Part shown: positions 20,995 through 30,517 of the stretch, piece after piece
How positions within the stretch are numbered: position 1 is the stretch's first letter
Layout of the letters: each line of letters begins with the position of its first letter
The notes under the pieces: generated by a model
What the model was told of the DNA's origin: nothing
Database searches by the model: none
Seen by the model: the letters and a program-made list of their open reading frames with translations, nothing else
Position numbers and translations under genes: made by a program
NCBI RefSeq assembly: GCF_017968885.1
Contig: NZ_CP072913.1
Coordinates: 5,496,501-5,560,500, forward strand
Direction: 5' to 3'
DNA: 64,000 nucleotides
From: Pseudomonas sp. Tri1
GTDB lineage: Bacteria; Pseudomonadota; Gammaproteobacteria; Pseudomonadales; Pseudomonadaceae

Positions 20995-22584
20995 ATGAAC
21001 CGCTACCTCAGGAACAGCCAGGCGATGAAAGGTTCGATCAGCCTGTTGGTCGCAGCGATGCTGCTGGCCGGCTCGCCGGCGTTCGCCAACGTTGAACCGG
21101 TGGTCAAGCCGGGCAACGTGGTCAAAGGTCTGCAACAAGCCAAGACCTACACCGTCAGCACCGCACCGACCGCACCGCTGGAACTGGCCAAGCCGACCCT
21201 GCCCGACCTCTCCGGCTTCACCGCCGAAGCGGCCGAGAAGAAAATCGTGCGGACCAAGCCCGGCAAGATCAGTGTGCGCCGGATGATGCAGGAAAACGCC
21301 TTGAAGGACTTCATCGGCGGCGATAACAAGATGGCCGAGTGGGTCGTGCGTCAGCACGGCATCCCACAGGCCATCTTCCTCGACGATGGCTACATGAACC
21401 TCAAGGACTTGGCCAAGAAGGCGCCCAAGTACGTCATCGAATCTTCGCCAGGTGTCTACCTGGCGAAGATTCCGATCGTCGTCGGCCAGAAAGGCATCCT
21501 GGAAATCGACAAGCAAACCCAAGAACTGCGCCTGTCCCAGGAGGGCGGCGCGTTCCTGGTCAACGATGGCCAGATGTTCATTCGCGACACCAAGGTCACC
21601 GGCTGGCGCGAAAAGGACAATGGCCCCGCCACGTTCCGCTCGCCCAAGGAATTCCGGCCGTTCCTGCTGTCATGGGGCGGGACCGAGACCTACATCGTCA
21701 ACACCAAGATGGCCAGCTTCGGCTACGCCAACAGTAAGTCGTACGGGGTGAGTATTTCCCAGTACACGCCGAACATGGCCAAGGTCCTCAAGCGCCCGGA
21801 ACCGACCGGCTGGATCATCGGTTCCGAGTTCTCTGACATGTGGTACGGCTTCTACTGCTACGAGACCCGCGACTTTGTCGTCAAGAGCAACACCTACAAA
21901 GACAACATCGTCTACGGCATCGACCCCCACGACCGTTCCCATCGGCTGATCATCGCCGACAACACCGTCTACGGGACCAAGAAAAAGCACGGGATCATTA
22001 TTTCCCGTGAGGTCAACGACAGCTTCATCATCAACAACAGAAGCTACGACAACAAACTCTCGGGCCTGGTGATCGACCGTAACAGCGTGAACAACCTGAT
22101 CGCCTACAACGAGATCTACAAGAACCACACCGACGGCATCACGCTCTATGAGAGTGGTGACAACCTGTTGTGGGACAACAAAGTGATCAGCAACCGACGC
22201 CACGGGATCCGGATTCGTAACAGCGTGAACATCCGCCTTTACGAAAACGTGTCCATGGCCAACGGCCTGACTGGTATCTACGGCCACATCAAGGACCTGT
22301 CCGACACCGACCGGAACATCAAGCTCGACCCGTTCGACGCTCAAGTCTCGCTGATCGTGGTCGGCGGCGAATTGGCTGCCAACGGTAGCGGCCCGCTGTC
22401 CATCGACTCGCCCCTGAGCGTCGAACTGTACCGCGTGTCCATGCTCGCGCCGACCAAATCCAGCGGCATCAGCTTCACGGGAATCCTCGGCGATCGCCAG
22501 GATGAAATTCTCGACCTGCTGGTGCGCCAGCAGAAAGCCGTGCTGATCGACCCTGTCGAACGCCAGACCGAATTGCGGGACTGA
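20995..22584 (+). CDS. algG: Mannuronan C5-epimerase AlgG
   Basis: Periplasmic epimerase that converts some mannuronate residues of the polymer to guluronate. 529 residues: signal peptide (SISLLVAAMLLAGSPAFA), then a right-handed parallel beta-helix (CASH/NosD repeats such as NNLIAYNEIYKNHTDGITLYESGDNLLWDNKVISNRRHGI). The catalytic DPHDRS motif, whose His is the proposed base, is present in YGIDPHDRSH. Start 20995 is chosen because GGGAG lies eight bases upstream; in-frame ATGs at 20968, 20974 and 20980 precede that site. Confidence 0.95.
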   Translation: MNRYLRNSQAMKGSISLLVAAMLLAGSPAFANVEPVVKPGNVVKGLQQAKTYTVSTAPTAPLELAKPTLPDLSGFTAEAAEKKIVRTKPGKISVRRMMQENALKDFIGGDNKMAEWVVRQHGIPQAIFLDDGYMNLKDLAKKAPKYVIESSPGVYLAKIPIVVGQKGILEIDKQTQELRLSQEGGAFLVNDGQMFIRDTKVTGWREKDNGPATFRSPKEFRPFLLSWGGTETYIVNTKMASFGYANSKSYGVSISQYTPNMAKVLKRPEPTGWIIGSEFSDMWYGFYCYETRDFVVKSNTYKDNIVYGIDPHDRSHRLIIADNTVYGTKKKHGIIISREVNDSFIINNRSYDNKLSGLVIDRNSVNNLIAYNEIYKNHTDGITLYESGDNLLWDNKVISNRRHGIRIRNSVNIRLYENVSMANGLTGIYGHIKDLSDTDRNIKLDPFDAQVSLIVVGGELAANGSGPLSIDSPLSVELYRVSMLAPTKSSGISFTGILGDRQDEILDLLVRQQKAVLIDPVERQTELRD

Positions 22585-22595
22585 GGATGACCTTT

Positions 22596-24044
22596 ATGAA
22601 CCCACAGATGATCAAACTTCTGGGCCTGTCCGCCCTGACTGCCGGCATTCTCGCCGCTACCAGCGGCGCGCGCGCCGACGAAATCAAGGCGCCGACCTTC
22701 ACCGCCGAACCGTGCTGCAACCTGTGCCCTGCGGCCCATGATGCGAAGAACTACACCACGCGCTACCAGCAGAACTTCACTACGCTGGTGCAAGCCCAGG
22801 GCGACTGGCTGTTCCGGACCCAGGAAGACCTGCGTACCGAATTCAATACCACCCCGGCCGGCTACAAGCGCATGCAGCAGTTGCACGATGCGTTCAAGGA
22901 AAAAGGCATCGAGCTGGTACTCGTCTACCAGCCGACCCGTGGCCTGGTGAACCGCAACAAGCTCAACCCACAGGAAAAGGCCGCTTTCGACTACGAAAAG
23001 GCCCTGGGCAACTACAAGTCCATGCTCGGTCGTTTCGCCCAGATGGGTTATGTGGTGCCGGACCTGTCACCGCTGACCAACGAAAACCTGCCCGAGACCC
23101 TGCCGGCCCACGATTTCTATTTCCGTGGCGACCAGCACTGGACGCCGTACGGCGCCCAACGCACCGCCAAGATCGTCGCCGAGAAGGTCAAGCAGATCCC
23201 GGCCTTCGCCGACATCCCCAAGCGTGAGTTCGAGACCAAGAAGTCCGGCCGCATGGGCAAGACCGGCACCCTGCACAACATGGCCGGGCAACTGTGCGGT
23301 ACCAGCTACGCGATCCAGTACATGGACCAGTTCACCACCGAGCCCAAAGGCGAGGCTGGCGACGGCGACCTGTTCGGCGATTCCGGCAACCCGCAGATCA
23401 CTCTCGTGGGCACCAGCCACAGCGGCAAGAACTACAACTTCGCTGGGTTCCTGGAAGAAGCCATCGGCGCCGACATCCTCAACGTTGCCTTCCCTGGCGG
23501 CGGTCTGGAAGGCGCGATGATCCAGTACCTGGGCAGTGAGGAATTCCAGAAGAATCCACCGAAGATCCTGATCTGGGAATTCTCGCCGCTGTATCGCCTG
23601 GACCAGGAAACCATCTATCGCCAGATGATGGCGCTGCTGGACAACAACGGTTGCGAAGGCAAGCCGGCACAAATGAGCAGCAAGACTGCCCTCAAGCCTG
23701 GCAAGAACGAATTGATGGTCAATAGCAAGAATATGGACCTGCGTAACGGCAGTCACCAGATCGACATCCGCTTCGCCGATACGTCGGTGAAAACCTTGCA
23801 AGCCACCCTCTGGTACATGAATGGGCGCCACGAGGATATCAAGATCGAGAAACCGGATACCTCCGACACCGACGGACGTTTCGCCTTCCAATTGCGCACC
23901 GACGAGGACTGGGCTTCGCAGAACCTGCTGGCTATCGAAGTCCAGGGGCCTGAAGCCGGTAAGGAGCCACTGCAAGTCGAGGCGAAAGTCTGCAAACGCA
24001 ACGTATCTCCGCAAGCCGAACAAACGGCTCAAATCGGACAATGA
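22596..24044 (+). CDS. algX: Alginate O-acetyltransferase AlgX
   Basis: Periplasmic SGNH-hydrolase-like acetyltransferase with a C-terminal carbohydrate-binding module; the terminal enzyme that acetylates mannuronate. 482 residues. Signal peptide ([20 protein letters not shown]), Cys-rich start [21 protein letters not shown], the catalytic Asp-x-His in [13 protein letters not shown] and the nucleophile Ser in [10 protein letters not shown]; the CBM-like part begins about residue 345. GAGG before 22587 fits the ATG at 22596 (spacing nine) better than the one at 22587. Confidence 0.95.
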   Translation: MNPQMIKLLGLSALTAGILAATSGARADEIKAPTFTAEPCCNLCPAAHDAKNYTTRYQQNFTTLVQAQGDWLFRTQEDLRTEFNTTPAGYKRMQQLHDAFKEKGIELVLVYQPTRGLVNRNKLNPQEKAAFDYEKALGNYKSMLGRFAQMGYVVPDLSPLTNENLPETLPAHDFYFRGDQHWTPYGAQRTAKIVAEKVKQIPAFADIPKREFETKKSGRMGKTGTLHNMAGQLCGTSYAIQYMDQFTTEPKGEAGDGDLFGDSGNPQITLVGTSHSGKNYNFAGFLEEAIGADILNVAFPGGGLEGAMIQYLGSEEFQKNPPKILIWEFSPLYRLDQETIYRQMMALLDNNGCEGKPAQMSSKTALKPGKNELMVNSKNMDLRNGSHQIDIRFADTSVKTLQATLWYMNGRHEDIKIEKPDTSDTDGRFAFQLRTDEDWASQNLLAIEVQGPEAGKEPLQVEAKVCKRNVSPQAEQTAQIGQ

Positions 24045-24055
24045 GGTCTCGTCTC

Positions 24056-25192
24056 ATGACTAGAACCATGCGCACCCGAACGTTGAAAACGCTGCTGGCG
24101 CCGTCCCTGCTGACCCTGGCGATATTCGCCGGGGCCACGCAGGCGGCAGCCCCGCTGCGCCCGCCACAGGGTTACTTCGCACCGATCGAAAAGATCAAGA
24201 CGGGCGACGCAGCCCAAGGCTGCGACGCGACACCGACGCCCTATACCGGCTCCTTGCAGTTTCGCAGCAAGTACGAGGGCTCCGACAAGGCCCGTGCGAC
24301 CCTGAACGTGCAGTCGGAAAAAGCCTTCCGTGACAGCACCGCCGACATCACCAAGATCGAGCGCGGCGTCAGCAAGCAAGTGATGCAATTCATGCGGGAC
24401 GGTCGCCCCGAGCAACTGGAATGCACCCTGAACTGGCTGACTGCCTGGGCCAAGGCCGACGCGTTGATGTCCAAGGACTTCAACCACACCGGCAAGTCCA
24501 TGCGCAAATGGGCCTTGGGCAGCATGGCTTCGGCCTATGTACGCTTGAAGTTCTCCGACTCTCACCCACTGGCCAACCACCCGGAACAGGCGCAACTGAT
24601 CGAAAGCTGGTTCAGCCGGATGGCCGATCAGGTGGTCAGCGACTGGGACAACCTGCCACTGGACAAGACCAACAACCATTCCTACTGGGCCGCCTGGTCG
24701 GTAATGGCCACCTCCGTGGCAACCAACCGCCGCGACCTGTTCGACTGGGCCGTCAAGGAATACAAGGTCGGCGTCAATCAGATCGACTCCGAAGGCTTCT
24801 TGCCCAACGAGCTCAAGCGCAAGCAACGGGCGCTGTCCTACCACAACTACGCCTTGCCGCCGCTGGCGATGATCGCCAGTTTTGCCCAGGTCAACGGTGT
24901 GGACCTGCGCCAGGAAAACAACGGCGCGCTCAAGCGCCTGGGTGACCGCGTACTGGCCGGCGTCAAGGATCCGGACATCTTCGAAGAGAAGAACGGCGAC
25001 GAACAGGAAATGAAGGATCTGAAGATCGATTCGAAATTCGCCTGGCTCGAACCGTTCTGCAGCCTCTACACCTGCTCCGAAGACGTGCTGGAACGCAAGC
25101 ATGAAATGCAACCGTTCAAGACTTTCCGCCTCGGCGGGGACTTGACCAAGGTGTATGACCCTTCGCATGAGAAAGGCGAAAAAGGAAGCTGA
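24056..25192 (+). CDS. algL: Periplasmic alginate lyase AlgL (PL5)
   Basis: Beta-eliminating polymannuronate lyase that clears alginate trapped in the periplasm. 378 residues: signal peptide ([20 protein letters not shown]), then the alpha/alpha-barrel PL5 sequence with [13 protein letters not shown] (catalytic Asn/His) and [23 protein letters not shown] (catalytic Arg/Tyr). GAGG at 24043-24046 fits the ATG at 24056; the ATG at 24041 overlaps the algX stop. A 221-base gap holding a REP pair follows before algI, the longest interruption in the operon. Confidence 0.96.
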   Translation: MTRTMRTRTLKTLLAPSLLTLAIFAGATQAAAPLRPPQGYFAPIEKIKTGDAAQGCDATPTPYTGSLQFRSKYEGSDKARATLNVQSEKAFRDSTADITKIERGVSKQVMQFMRDGRPEQLECTLNWLTAWAKADALMSKDFNHTGKSMRKWALGSMASAYVRLKFSDSHPLANHPEQAQLIESWFSRMADQVVSDWDNLPLDKTNNHSYWAAWSVMATSVATNRRDLFDWAVKEYKVGVNQIDSEGFLPNELKRKQRALSYHNYALPPLAMIASFAQVNGVDLRQENNGALKRLGDRVLAGVKDPDIFEEKNGDEQEMKDLKIDSKFAWLEPFCSLYTCSEDVLERKHEMQPFKTFRLGGDLTKVYDPSHEKGEKGS

Positions 25193-25218
25193 TGCCGTAT
25201 CCCTGCCTGGCAGGGAAC

Positions 25219-25311
25219 CTTGTGGGAGCGAGCTTGCTCGAGATTGCGGTCTGACATTCACCATGGATGTCGATTGACACTCCGTCATCGCGAACAAGCT
25301 TGCTCCCACAG
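25219..25311. repeat. REP pair between algL and algI
   Basis: Plus copy at 25220-25242 (core GAGCTTGCTCGAG, slightly decayed) and inverted copy at 25285-25310. It lies inside the alginate operon. Confidence 0.9.
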
Positions 25312-25338
25312 GGAATGTGGTCTGTTTCGAATGTAATG

Positions 25339-25375
25339 AAGCCCCCCGGTTTTCATGGGGGGGTTTGGGGGGGCT
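25339..25375 (+). other. C/G-tract hairpin upstream of algI
   Basis: AGCCCCCC at 25340-25347 can pair with the G tract ending GGGGGGCT at 25368-25375, or with the nearer G7 run at 25357-25363. There is no T run, so it is not a classic terminator. It sits 40 bases before the algI ATG and could affect translation or mark an mRNA segment boundary. Confidence 0.5.
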
Positions 25376-25413
25376 CTGGCCCTTGACTGTTGATTCAACA
25401 TGGAGAGATCGGG

Positions 25414-26979
25414 ATGGTATTTTCATCCAACGTGTTCCTGTTCCTGTTCTTGCCGATCTTTCTCGGCTTGTACTACTTGAGCGGGCAACGCTATCGCAAC
25501 CTGCTGCTGCTGGTCGCCAGTTATGTGTTCTATGCCTGGTGGCGGGTGGACTTCCTGTTGCTGTTCGCCGGCGTGACCCTGTGGAACTACTGGATCGGCC
25601 TGAAAGTCGGTGCCGCTGGCGTGCGCACCAAACCGGCCCAGCGCTGGTTGTTGCTCGGCGTGGCGGTAGACTTGTGCATCCTGGGCTACTTCAAGTACGC
25701 CAACTTCGGCGTGGACAGCCTCAACGCGATCATGACCAGCTTCGGTCTCGAGCCGTTCATCCTGACCCACGTGCTGTTGCCGATCGGGATCTCGTTCTAC
25801 ATTTTCGAGTCCATCAGCTACATCATCGACGTCTATCGCGGTGACACCCCGGCGACCCACAACCTGATCGACTTCGCAGCGTTCGTGGCGATCTTTCCGC
25901 ACCTGATCGCCGGCCCCGTGTTGCGCTTTCGCGACCTGGCCGATCAGTTCAACAACCGTACCCACACCCTGGACAAGTTCTCCGAAGGCTGCACGCGCTT
26001 CATGCAGGGTTTCATCAAGAAAGTGTTCATCGCCGACACCCTGGCGGTGGTGGCCGACCATTGCTTCGCCCTGCAGAACCCGACCACCGGCGATGCCTGG
26101 CTCGGTGCCCTGGCCTACACCGCACAGCTGTACTTCGACTTCTCCGGCTACAGCGACATGGCCATCGGCCTGGGCCTGATGATGGGTTTCCGCTTCATGG
26201 AAAACTTCAAGCAGCCTTACATCAGCCAGTCGATCACCGAGTTCTGGCGGCGCTGGCACATCAGCCTGTCCACCTGGCTGCGCGATTACCTCTACATCAC
26301 CCTGGGCGGTAACCGCAAAGGCACGTTGATGACCTATCGCAACCTGTTCCTGACCATGCTGCTCGGTGGCCTGTGGCACGGTGCGAACATCACCTACGTG
26401 ATCTGGGGCGCCTGGCACGGTATCTGGCTGGCCATTGAAAAAGCCGTGGGCATCAACACCTCGCCACGCAGCATCAACCCGATCCGCTGGGCATTGACCT
26501 TCCTGCTGGTGGTCATGGGCTGGGTGATCTTCCGCTCCGAGAACCTGCACGTGGCCGGTCGCATGTACGGCGCCATGTTCAGCTTTGGCGACTGGTCGCT
26601 GTCGGAACTGACCCGCGCCAACCTGACCGGCCTGCAAATCGCCACGCTGGTGGTGGCCTACATCACCCTCGCCTTCTTCGGCCTGCGGGACTTCTACACC
26701 AACCGTCCGCCGGTCAAGACCAAGCCTGAGGTCAATACCGAAGCCAATGGCCCGGCCACGGCCCAACCGGGGCTGATCAAAGCGGTACCGGGTGACAACC
26801 CGTCGGCTATCCACGAACCAGGCTACACCGTGGGTGTCGAAGCCCAGGTGCAACCGGCCTACTGGACCGCGGACTGGTCACGCTACGCGATGCGCGCCCT
26901 GGTGCTGCTGTTGTTCATCGCCTCGATTCTCAAACTCTCGGCGCAAAGCTTCTCGCCGTTCCTTTACTTCCAGTTCTGA
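25414..26979 (+). CDS. algI: Alginate O-acetylation membrane protein AlgI (MBOAT)
   Basis: Multi-spanning MBOAT-family protein that carries acetyl groups across the inner membrane for alginate acetylation. 521 residues from ATG 25414 (MVFSSNVFLFLFLPIFLG), with GGAGAG upstream. Core MBOAT region: YFDFSGYSDMAIGLGLMMGF, FWRRWHISLSTWLRDYLYI and the catalytic His in GGLWHGANITYVIWGAWHG (about residue 321). A Pro/Thr-rich cytosolic stretch (about 435-480) precedes the last helix. Confidence 0.95.
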   Translation: MVFSSNVFLFLFLPIFLGLYYLSGQRYRNLLLLVASYVFYAWWRVDFLLLFAGVTLWNYWIGLKVGAAGVRTKPAQRWLLLGVAVDLCILGYFKYANFGVDSLNAIMTSFGLEPFILTHVLLPIGISFYIFESISYIIDVYRGDTPATHNLIDFAAFVAIFPHLIAGPVLRFRDLADQFNNRTHTLDKFSEGCTRFMQGFIKKVFIADTLAVVADHCFALQNPTTGDAWLGALAYTAQLYFDFSGYSDMAIGLGLMMGFRFMENFKQPYISQSITEFWRRWHISLSTWLRDYLYITLGGNRKGTLMTYRNLFLTMLLGGLWHGANITYVIWGAWHGIWLAIEKAVGINTSPRSINPIRWALTFLLVVMGWVIFRSENLHVAGRMYGAMFSFGDWSLSELTRANLTGLQIATLVVAYITLAFFGLRDFYTNRPPVKTKPEVNTEANGPATAQPGLIKAVPGDNPSAIHEPGYTVGVEAQVQPAYWTADWSRYAMRALVLLLFIASILKLSAQSFSPFLYFQF

Positions 26980-26990
26980 GGGATCTGAAC

Positions 26991-28166
26991 ATGACCCGCT
27001 CATTACGCATCTTTTACATCGCATTGTTCCTGCTGCTGCTGACAGCACTGGGCCTGTGGTCGATGCGCAGCTTCTTCGGCTTCAGCACCAACCCTGACGC
27101 AACCGTACTCAACGGGCGCTGGGCCAAGGCCGTGGAAACGCACTACGACGACGAGTTCCCGATCAAGCGCCTGGGCACCAATATCTGGGCGGCACTGGAC
27201 TACAAGCTGTTCAACGAAGGCCGCAAAGGCGTGGTCCTGGGCCGCGACCAGTGGCTGTACAGCGACGAGGAGTTCAACCCGATCGTCAATGAAGAGCTGA
27301 ACCTGCAAGGCAACTACGCGCTGGTCGAAGGCGTGCGCCAGAAGCTCAAGGAACAAGGCATCACCCTGGTGATGGCGATCGTGCCGGCCAAGGCGCGCTT
27401 GTATCCGGAGCACATGGGTGAAGTGAAGCCATCGAGCATTCACGCCAACCTGTACCAGGATTTCCACGCTCGCGTGGCGGCAGACAAGATCCTCGCCCCT
27501 GACCTGCTCGGCCCGCTGCAAGAGGCCAAGCAAAACGGCCAGCAAGTGTTCCTGCGCACCGACACCCACTGGACCCCGGAAGGCGCGCAAGTGGCCGCCG
27601 AGAACCTGGCCAAGGCGATTGCCGAGAAGGCGCCACTCAACGGTGAGCCGCAACGTTTCGTCACGGAGCCCGCGGAGAAAATCACCCACAAGGGCGACCT
27701 GCGCCAGTTCCTGCCCCTGGACCCATTGTTCGAAAACCTGATGCCAGCCCAGGAGCCGCTGGTCAAGCGCAACACCCGCGAAGCCGACGACCAGCCGGCC
27801 GGCGATGACGCGCTGTTCGCTGACACCCAGGTGCCCGTGGCCCTGATCGGCACCAGCTACAGCGCCAACCCGACCTGGAACTTCGTCGGTGCACTCAAGC
27901 AAGCCCTGCACAGCGACGTCGTGAACTACGCCGAAGACGGCCATGGCCCGATTCTGCCGATGCTCAGCTACCTCAAAAGTGACGCCTTCAAGAACAGCCC
28001 GCCACAGGTGCTGATCTGGGAGTTTCCTGAACGTTATCTGCCCGTGAACAACGAAATCGGTGACGCCGACCCACAGTGGGTCGCAGAACTCAAACAAGCC
28101 GGCGCTCGTCAACAGAACGTCGCAGCTAACACTCAATCCGAGACGCCCGACCGGGCGCAAAACTGA
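26991..28166 (+). CDS. algJ: Alginate O-acetyltransferase AlgJ
   Basis: Membrane-anchored periplasmic SGNH-like protein of 391 residues, related to AlgX. N-terminal uncleaved anchor (IFYIALFLLLLTALGLWSM), then GRDQWLYSDEEFNP, the Asp-x-His pair in RTDTHWTPEGAQ and the Ser in LIGTSYSANPTWNF. It is thought to relay acetyl groups from AlgI to AlgX. Begins 11 bases after algI. The last about 30 residues are a hydrophilic tail. Confidence 0.95.
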   Translation: MTRSLRIFYIALFLLLLTALGLWSMRSFFGFSTNPDATVLNGRWAKAVETHYDDEFPIKRLGTNIWAALDYKLFNEGRKGVVLGRDQWLYSDEEFNPIVNEELNLQGNYALVEGVRQKLKEQGITLVMAIVPAKARLYPEHMGEVKPSSIHANLYQDFHARVAADKILAPDLLGPLQEAKQNGQQVFLRTDTHWTPEGAQVAAENLAKAIAEKAPLNGEPQRFVTEPAEKITHKGDLRQFLPLDPLFENLMPAQEPLVKRNTREADDQPAGDDALFADTQVPVALIGTSYSANPTWNFVGALKQALHSDVVNYAEDGHGPILPMLSYLKSDAFKNSPPQVLIWEFPERYLPVNNEIGDADPQWVAELKQAGARQQNVAANTQSETPDRAQN

Positions 28167-28180
28167 AAGAGAGGTCCACC

Positions 28181-28846
28181 ATGACTTTCAACACTACTCC
28201 TCGCCGTCTCGCTGCTCGCTCCTTCAAGGCCCTTGCCCTCGTCGCCAGCATGAGCGCCCTTTCACTGTCCGCCTTTGCAGGTGATTCGGCCCTGTATGGC
28301 CCAGTCGCACCAAAAGGTTCGAGCTTCGTACGTGTCTACAACGCCAGCAACGCCGAAGTCAGCGCCACCGTTGGCAGCACCAACATCAGCGACGTAGCCC
28401 CCTTGGCCAGCAGCGACTTCAGCTTCATGCCCGGTGGTGACTACAGCGCCAAGGTCGGCAGCCAGACCGTGCCGGTGAAACTGGCTTCCGATCACTACTA
28501 CACCCTGGTCAACAACGTCAGCGGCCAACCTCAACTGATCGAAGAGCCGCCGTTCAAAAACAAGCAGAAGTCCCTGGTACGCGTGCAGAATCTCACCGAC
28601 AAGGCACTGACCCTCAAGACTGCCGATGGCAAGACCGAAGTGGTGCCGAACGTAGCGGCCAAAGGCCGTGGCGAGCGTGAAATCAACCCGGTGAAAGTGA
28701 CCCTGGCTTTGTTCGAAGGCGACAAGAAAGTCGGCGAGCTCAAGCCCGTAGCCCTGGAGCGCGGCGAAGCGGCCGTACTGTACGTCACAGGCAGTGGCAG
28801 CAGCCTGTCGCCAGTGTGGGTGAAACGCCCGGTATCGACCCGCTGA
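28181..28846 (+). CDS. algF: Alginate O-acetylation protein AlgF
   Basis: Periplasmic accessory protein required for alginate acetylation; it has no known catalytic residues. 221 residues, signal peptide ending in SLSAFA, then ALYGPVAPKGSSFVRVYNASN and two beta-rich domains. AGAGAGG precedes the ATG. A 129-base gap containing a REP fragment separates it from algA. Confidence 0.94.
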   Translation: MTFNTTPRRLAARSFKALALVASMSALSLSAFAGDSALYGPVAPKGSSFVRVYNASNAEVSATVGSTNISDVAPLASSDFSFMPGGDYSAKVGSQTVPVKLASDHYYTLVNNVSGQPQLIEEPPFKNKQKSLVRVQNLTDKALTLKTADGKTEVVPNVAAKGRGEREINPVKVTLALFEGDKKVGELKPVALERGEAAVLYVTGSGSSLSPVWVKRPVSTR

Positions 28847-28870
28847 TGAGTTTTCCTGACTGACGCTTTC

Positions 28871-28884
28871 CTCCTGTGGGAGCG
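28871..28884 (+). repeat. REP remnant between algF and algA
   Basis: CCTGTGGGAGCGCG only: the 5' half of a REP element with no partner, suggesting a decayed insertion. Confidence 0.5.
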
Positions 28885-28975
28885 CGGCGTCATTCGGGCA
28901 CGGAACAACAACAAGAGAGTGAAACGACAGAACGCAGTAGCTCTAAAACCATTTCGATTTGTAGGAGTAACAAAC

Positions 28976-30427
28976 ATGATTCCGGTGATCTTGTCAGGTG
29001 GTAGCGGCTCACGTCTTTGGCCGCTTTCGCGCAAGCAATTCCCTAAACAGTTCCTGGCCCTGACCGGCGAACACACCCTGTTCCAACAGACCCTCGAGCG
29101 CCTGGTGTTCGAAGGCATGGACACGCCGATCGTGGTCTGCAACAAAGACCACCGGTTCATCGTCAACGAGCAACTGAGCAACCGCAAACTGGAAGCCCAG
29201 CGCATCCTGATGGAACCGTTCGGCCGCAACACCGCACCGGCGGTGGCGCTGACCGCGATGATGCTGGTCAATGAAGGTCGCGACGAACTGATGCTGGTGC
29301 TGCCGGCCGACCACGTGATCGAAGACCAGAAAGCCCTGCAACGTGCCCTGGCCCTGGCCACCGTGGCCGCCGAGCGTGGCGAAATGGTGCTGTTCGGCGT
29401 ACCGGCCACCAAACCGGAAACCGGCTACGGCTACATCAAGTCGACCAACGATGCGCTACTGCCTGAAGGCGTGAGCCGCGTCTCGCACTTCGTCGAAAAA
29501 CCCGACGTCAAGCGCGCCACCGAGTTCGTCGACGCCGGCGGTTATTTCTGGAACAGCGGCATGTTCCTGTTCCGCGCCAGCCGTTTCCTCGAAGAGTTGA
29601 AAAAGCATGATCCGGACATCTACGACACCTGCCTGCTGACCCTGGAGCGCAGTGAGCAGACCGCAGACACCATCACCTTCGACGAAGCCACCTTCGCCTG
29701 CTGCCCGGACAACTCCATCGACTACGCCGTGATGGAAAAAACCCAGCGCGCCTGCGTGGTACCACTGTCGGCGGGCTGGAGCGACGTCGGTTGCTGGGCG
29801 TCGCTGTGGGAAGTCAATGAAAAAGACACCAACGGCAACGTCACCAAGGGCGATGTGGTGGTCCAGGACAGCCGCAACTGCATGATCCATGGCAACGGCA
29901 AACTGGTGTCGGTGATCGGCCTGGACAACATCGTGGTGGTCGAAACCAAGGACGCCATGATGATCGCCCACAAGGACAAGGTCCAAGGCGTCAAGCAGAT
30001 GGTCAACACCCTTAACGCACAGGGCCGTACCGAGACCCAGAACCACTGCGAAGTCTATCGCCCATGGGGTTCCTATGATTCGGTGGACATGGGCGGTCGC
30101 TTCCAGGTCAAGCACATCTCGGTCAAGCCGGGCGCGTGCCTGTCACTGCAGATGCACCACCACCGCGCCGAACACTGGATCGTGGTCAGCGGCACCGCCG
30201 AAGTGACCTGCGACGAGAACGTGTTCCTGCTCTGCGAAAACCAGTCGACCTACATCCCGATCGCGTCGGTCCACCGCTTGCGCAACCCGGGCAAGATCCC
30301 GCTGGAAATCATCGAAGTGCAGTCCGGCAGCTACCTGGGCGAAGACGACATCGAACGTTTCGAAGACATCTACGGTCGCTCCACCCCGGTTGAGCGCGGC
30401 GTCTCGGTGAAAACCATCGCGCAGTAA
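28976..30427 (+). CDS. algA: Bifunctional mannose-6-phosphate isomerase / GDP-mannose pyrophosphorylase AlgA
   Basis: Cytosolic bifunctional enzyme making mannose-6-phosphate from fructose-6-phosphate and GDP-mannose from mannose-1-phosphate, the first and third steps to GDP-mannuronate (AlgC does the second). 483 residues. The N-terminal nucleotidyltransferase has GGSGSRLWPLSRKQFPKQF and FVEKPDVKRA; the C-terminal cupin isomerase has LSLQMHHHRAEHWIVVSGTA. ATG at 28976 with AGGAG upstream gives the usual MIPVILSGGSG start. Last gene of the operon, followed by a long terminator. Confidence 0.97.
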   Translation: MIPVILSGGSGSRLWPLSRKQFPKQFLALTGEHTLFQQTLERLVFEGMDTPIVVCNKDHRFIVNEQLSNRKLEAQRILMEPFGRNTAPAVALTAMMLVNEGRDELMLVLPADHVIEDQKALQRALALATVAAERGEMVLFGVPATKPETGYGYIKSTNDALLPEGVSRVSHFVEKPDVKRATEFVDAGGYFWNSGMFLFRASRFLEELKKHDPDIYDTCLLTLERSEQTADTITFDEATFACCPDNSIDYAVMEKTQRACVVPLSAGWSDVGCWASLWEVNEKDTNGNVTKGDVVVQDSRNCMIHGNGKLVSVIGLDNIVVVETKDAMMIAHKDKVQGVKQMVNTLNAQGRTETQNHCEVYRPWGSYDSVDMGGRFQVKHISVKPGACLSLQMHHHRAEHWIVVSGTAEVTCDENVFLLCENQSTYIPIASVHRLRNPGKIPLEIIEVQSGSYLGEDDIERFEDIYGRSTPVERGVSVKTIAQ

Positions 30428-30442
30428 ACCTTCGCAAAAGAG

Positions 30443-30500
30443 AAGCCCCCGTCCAGCCCACTGCGTCCCCTATCCGCAGTGGGTTGGGTGGGGGCTTTTA
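30443..30500 (+). terminator. Terminator of the alginate operon
   Basis: Long, nearly perfect stem of about 22 bp (AAGCCCCC...CCCACTGCG with CGCAGTGGG...GGGGGCTT) closing an ATAGGGGA-type loop and ending in TTTT. It begins 16 bases after the algA stop. Confidence 0.9.
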
Positions 30501-30517
30501 TCAAACAAGTGCAGACT

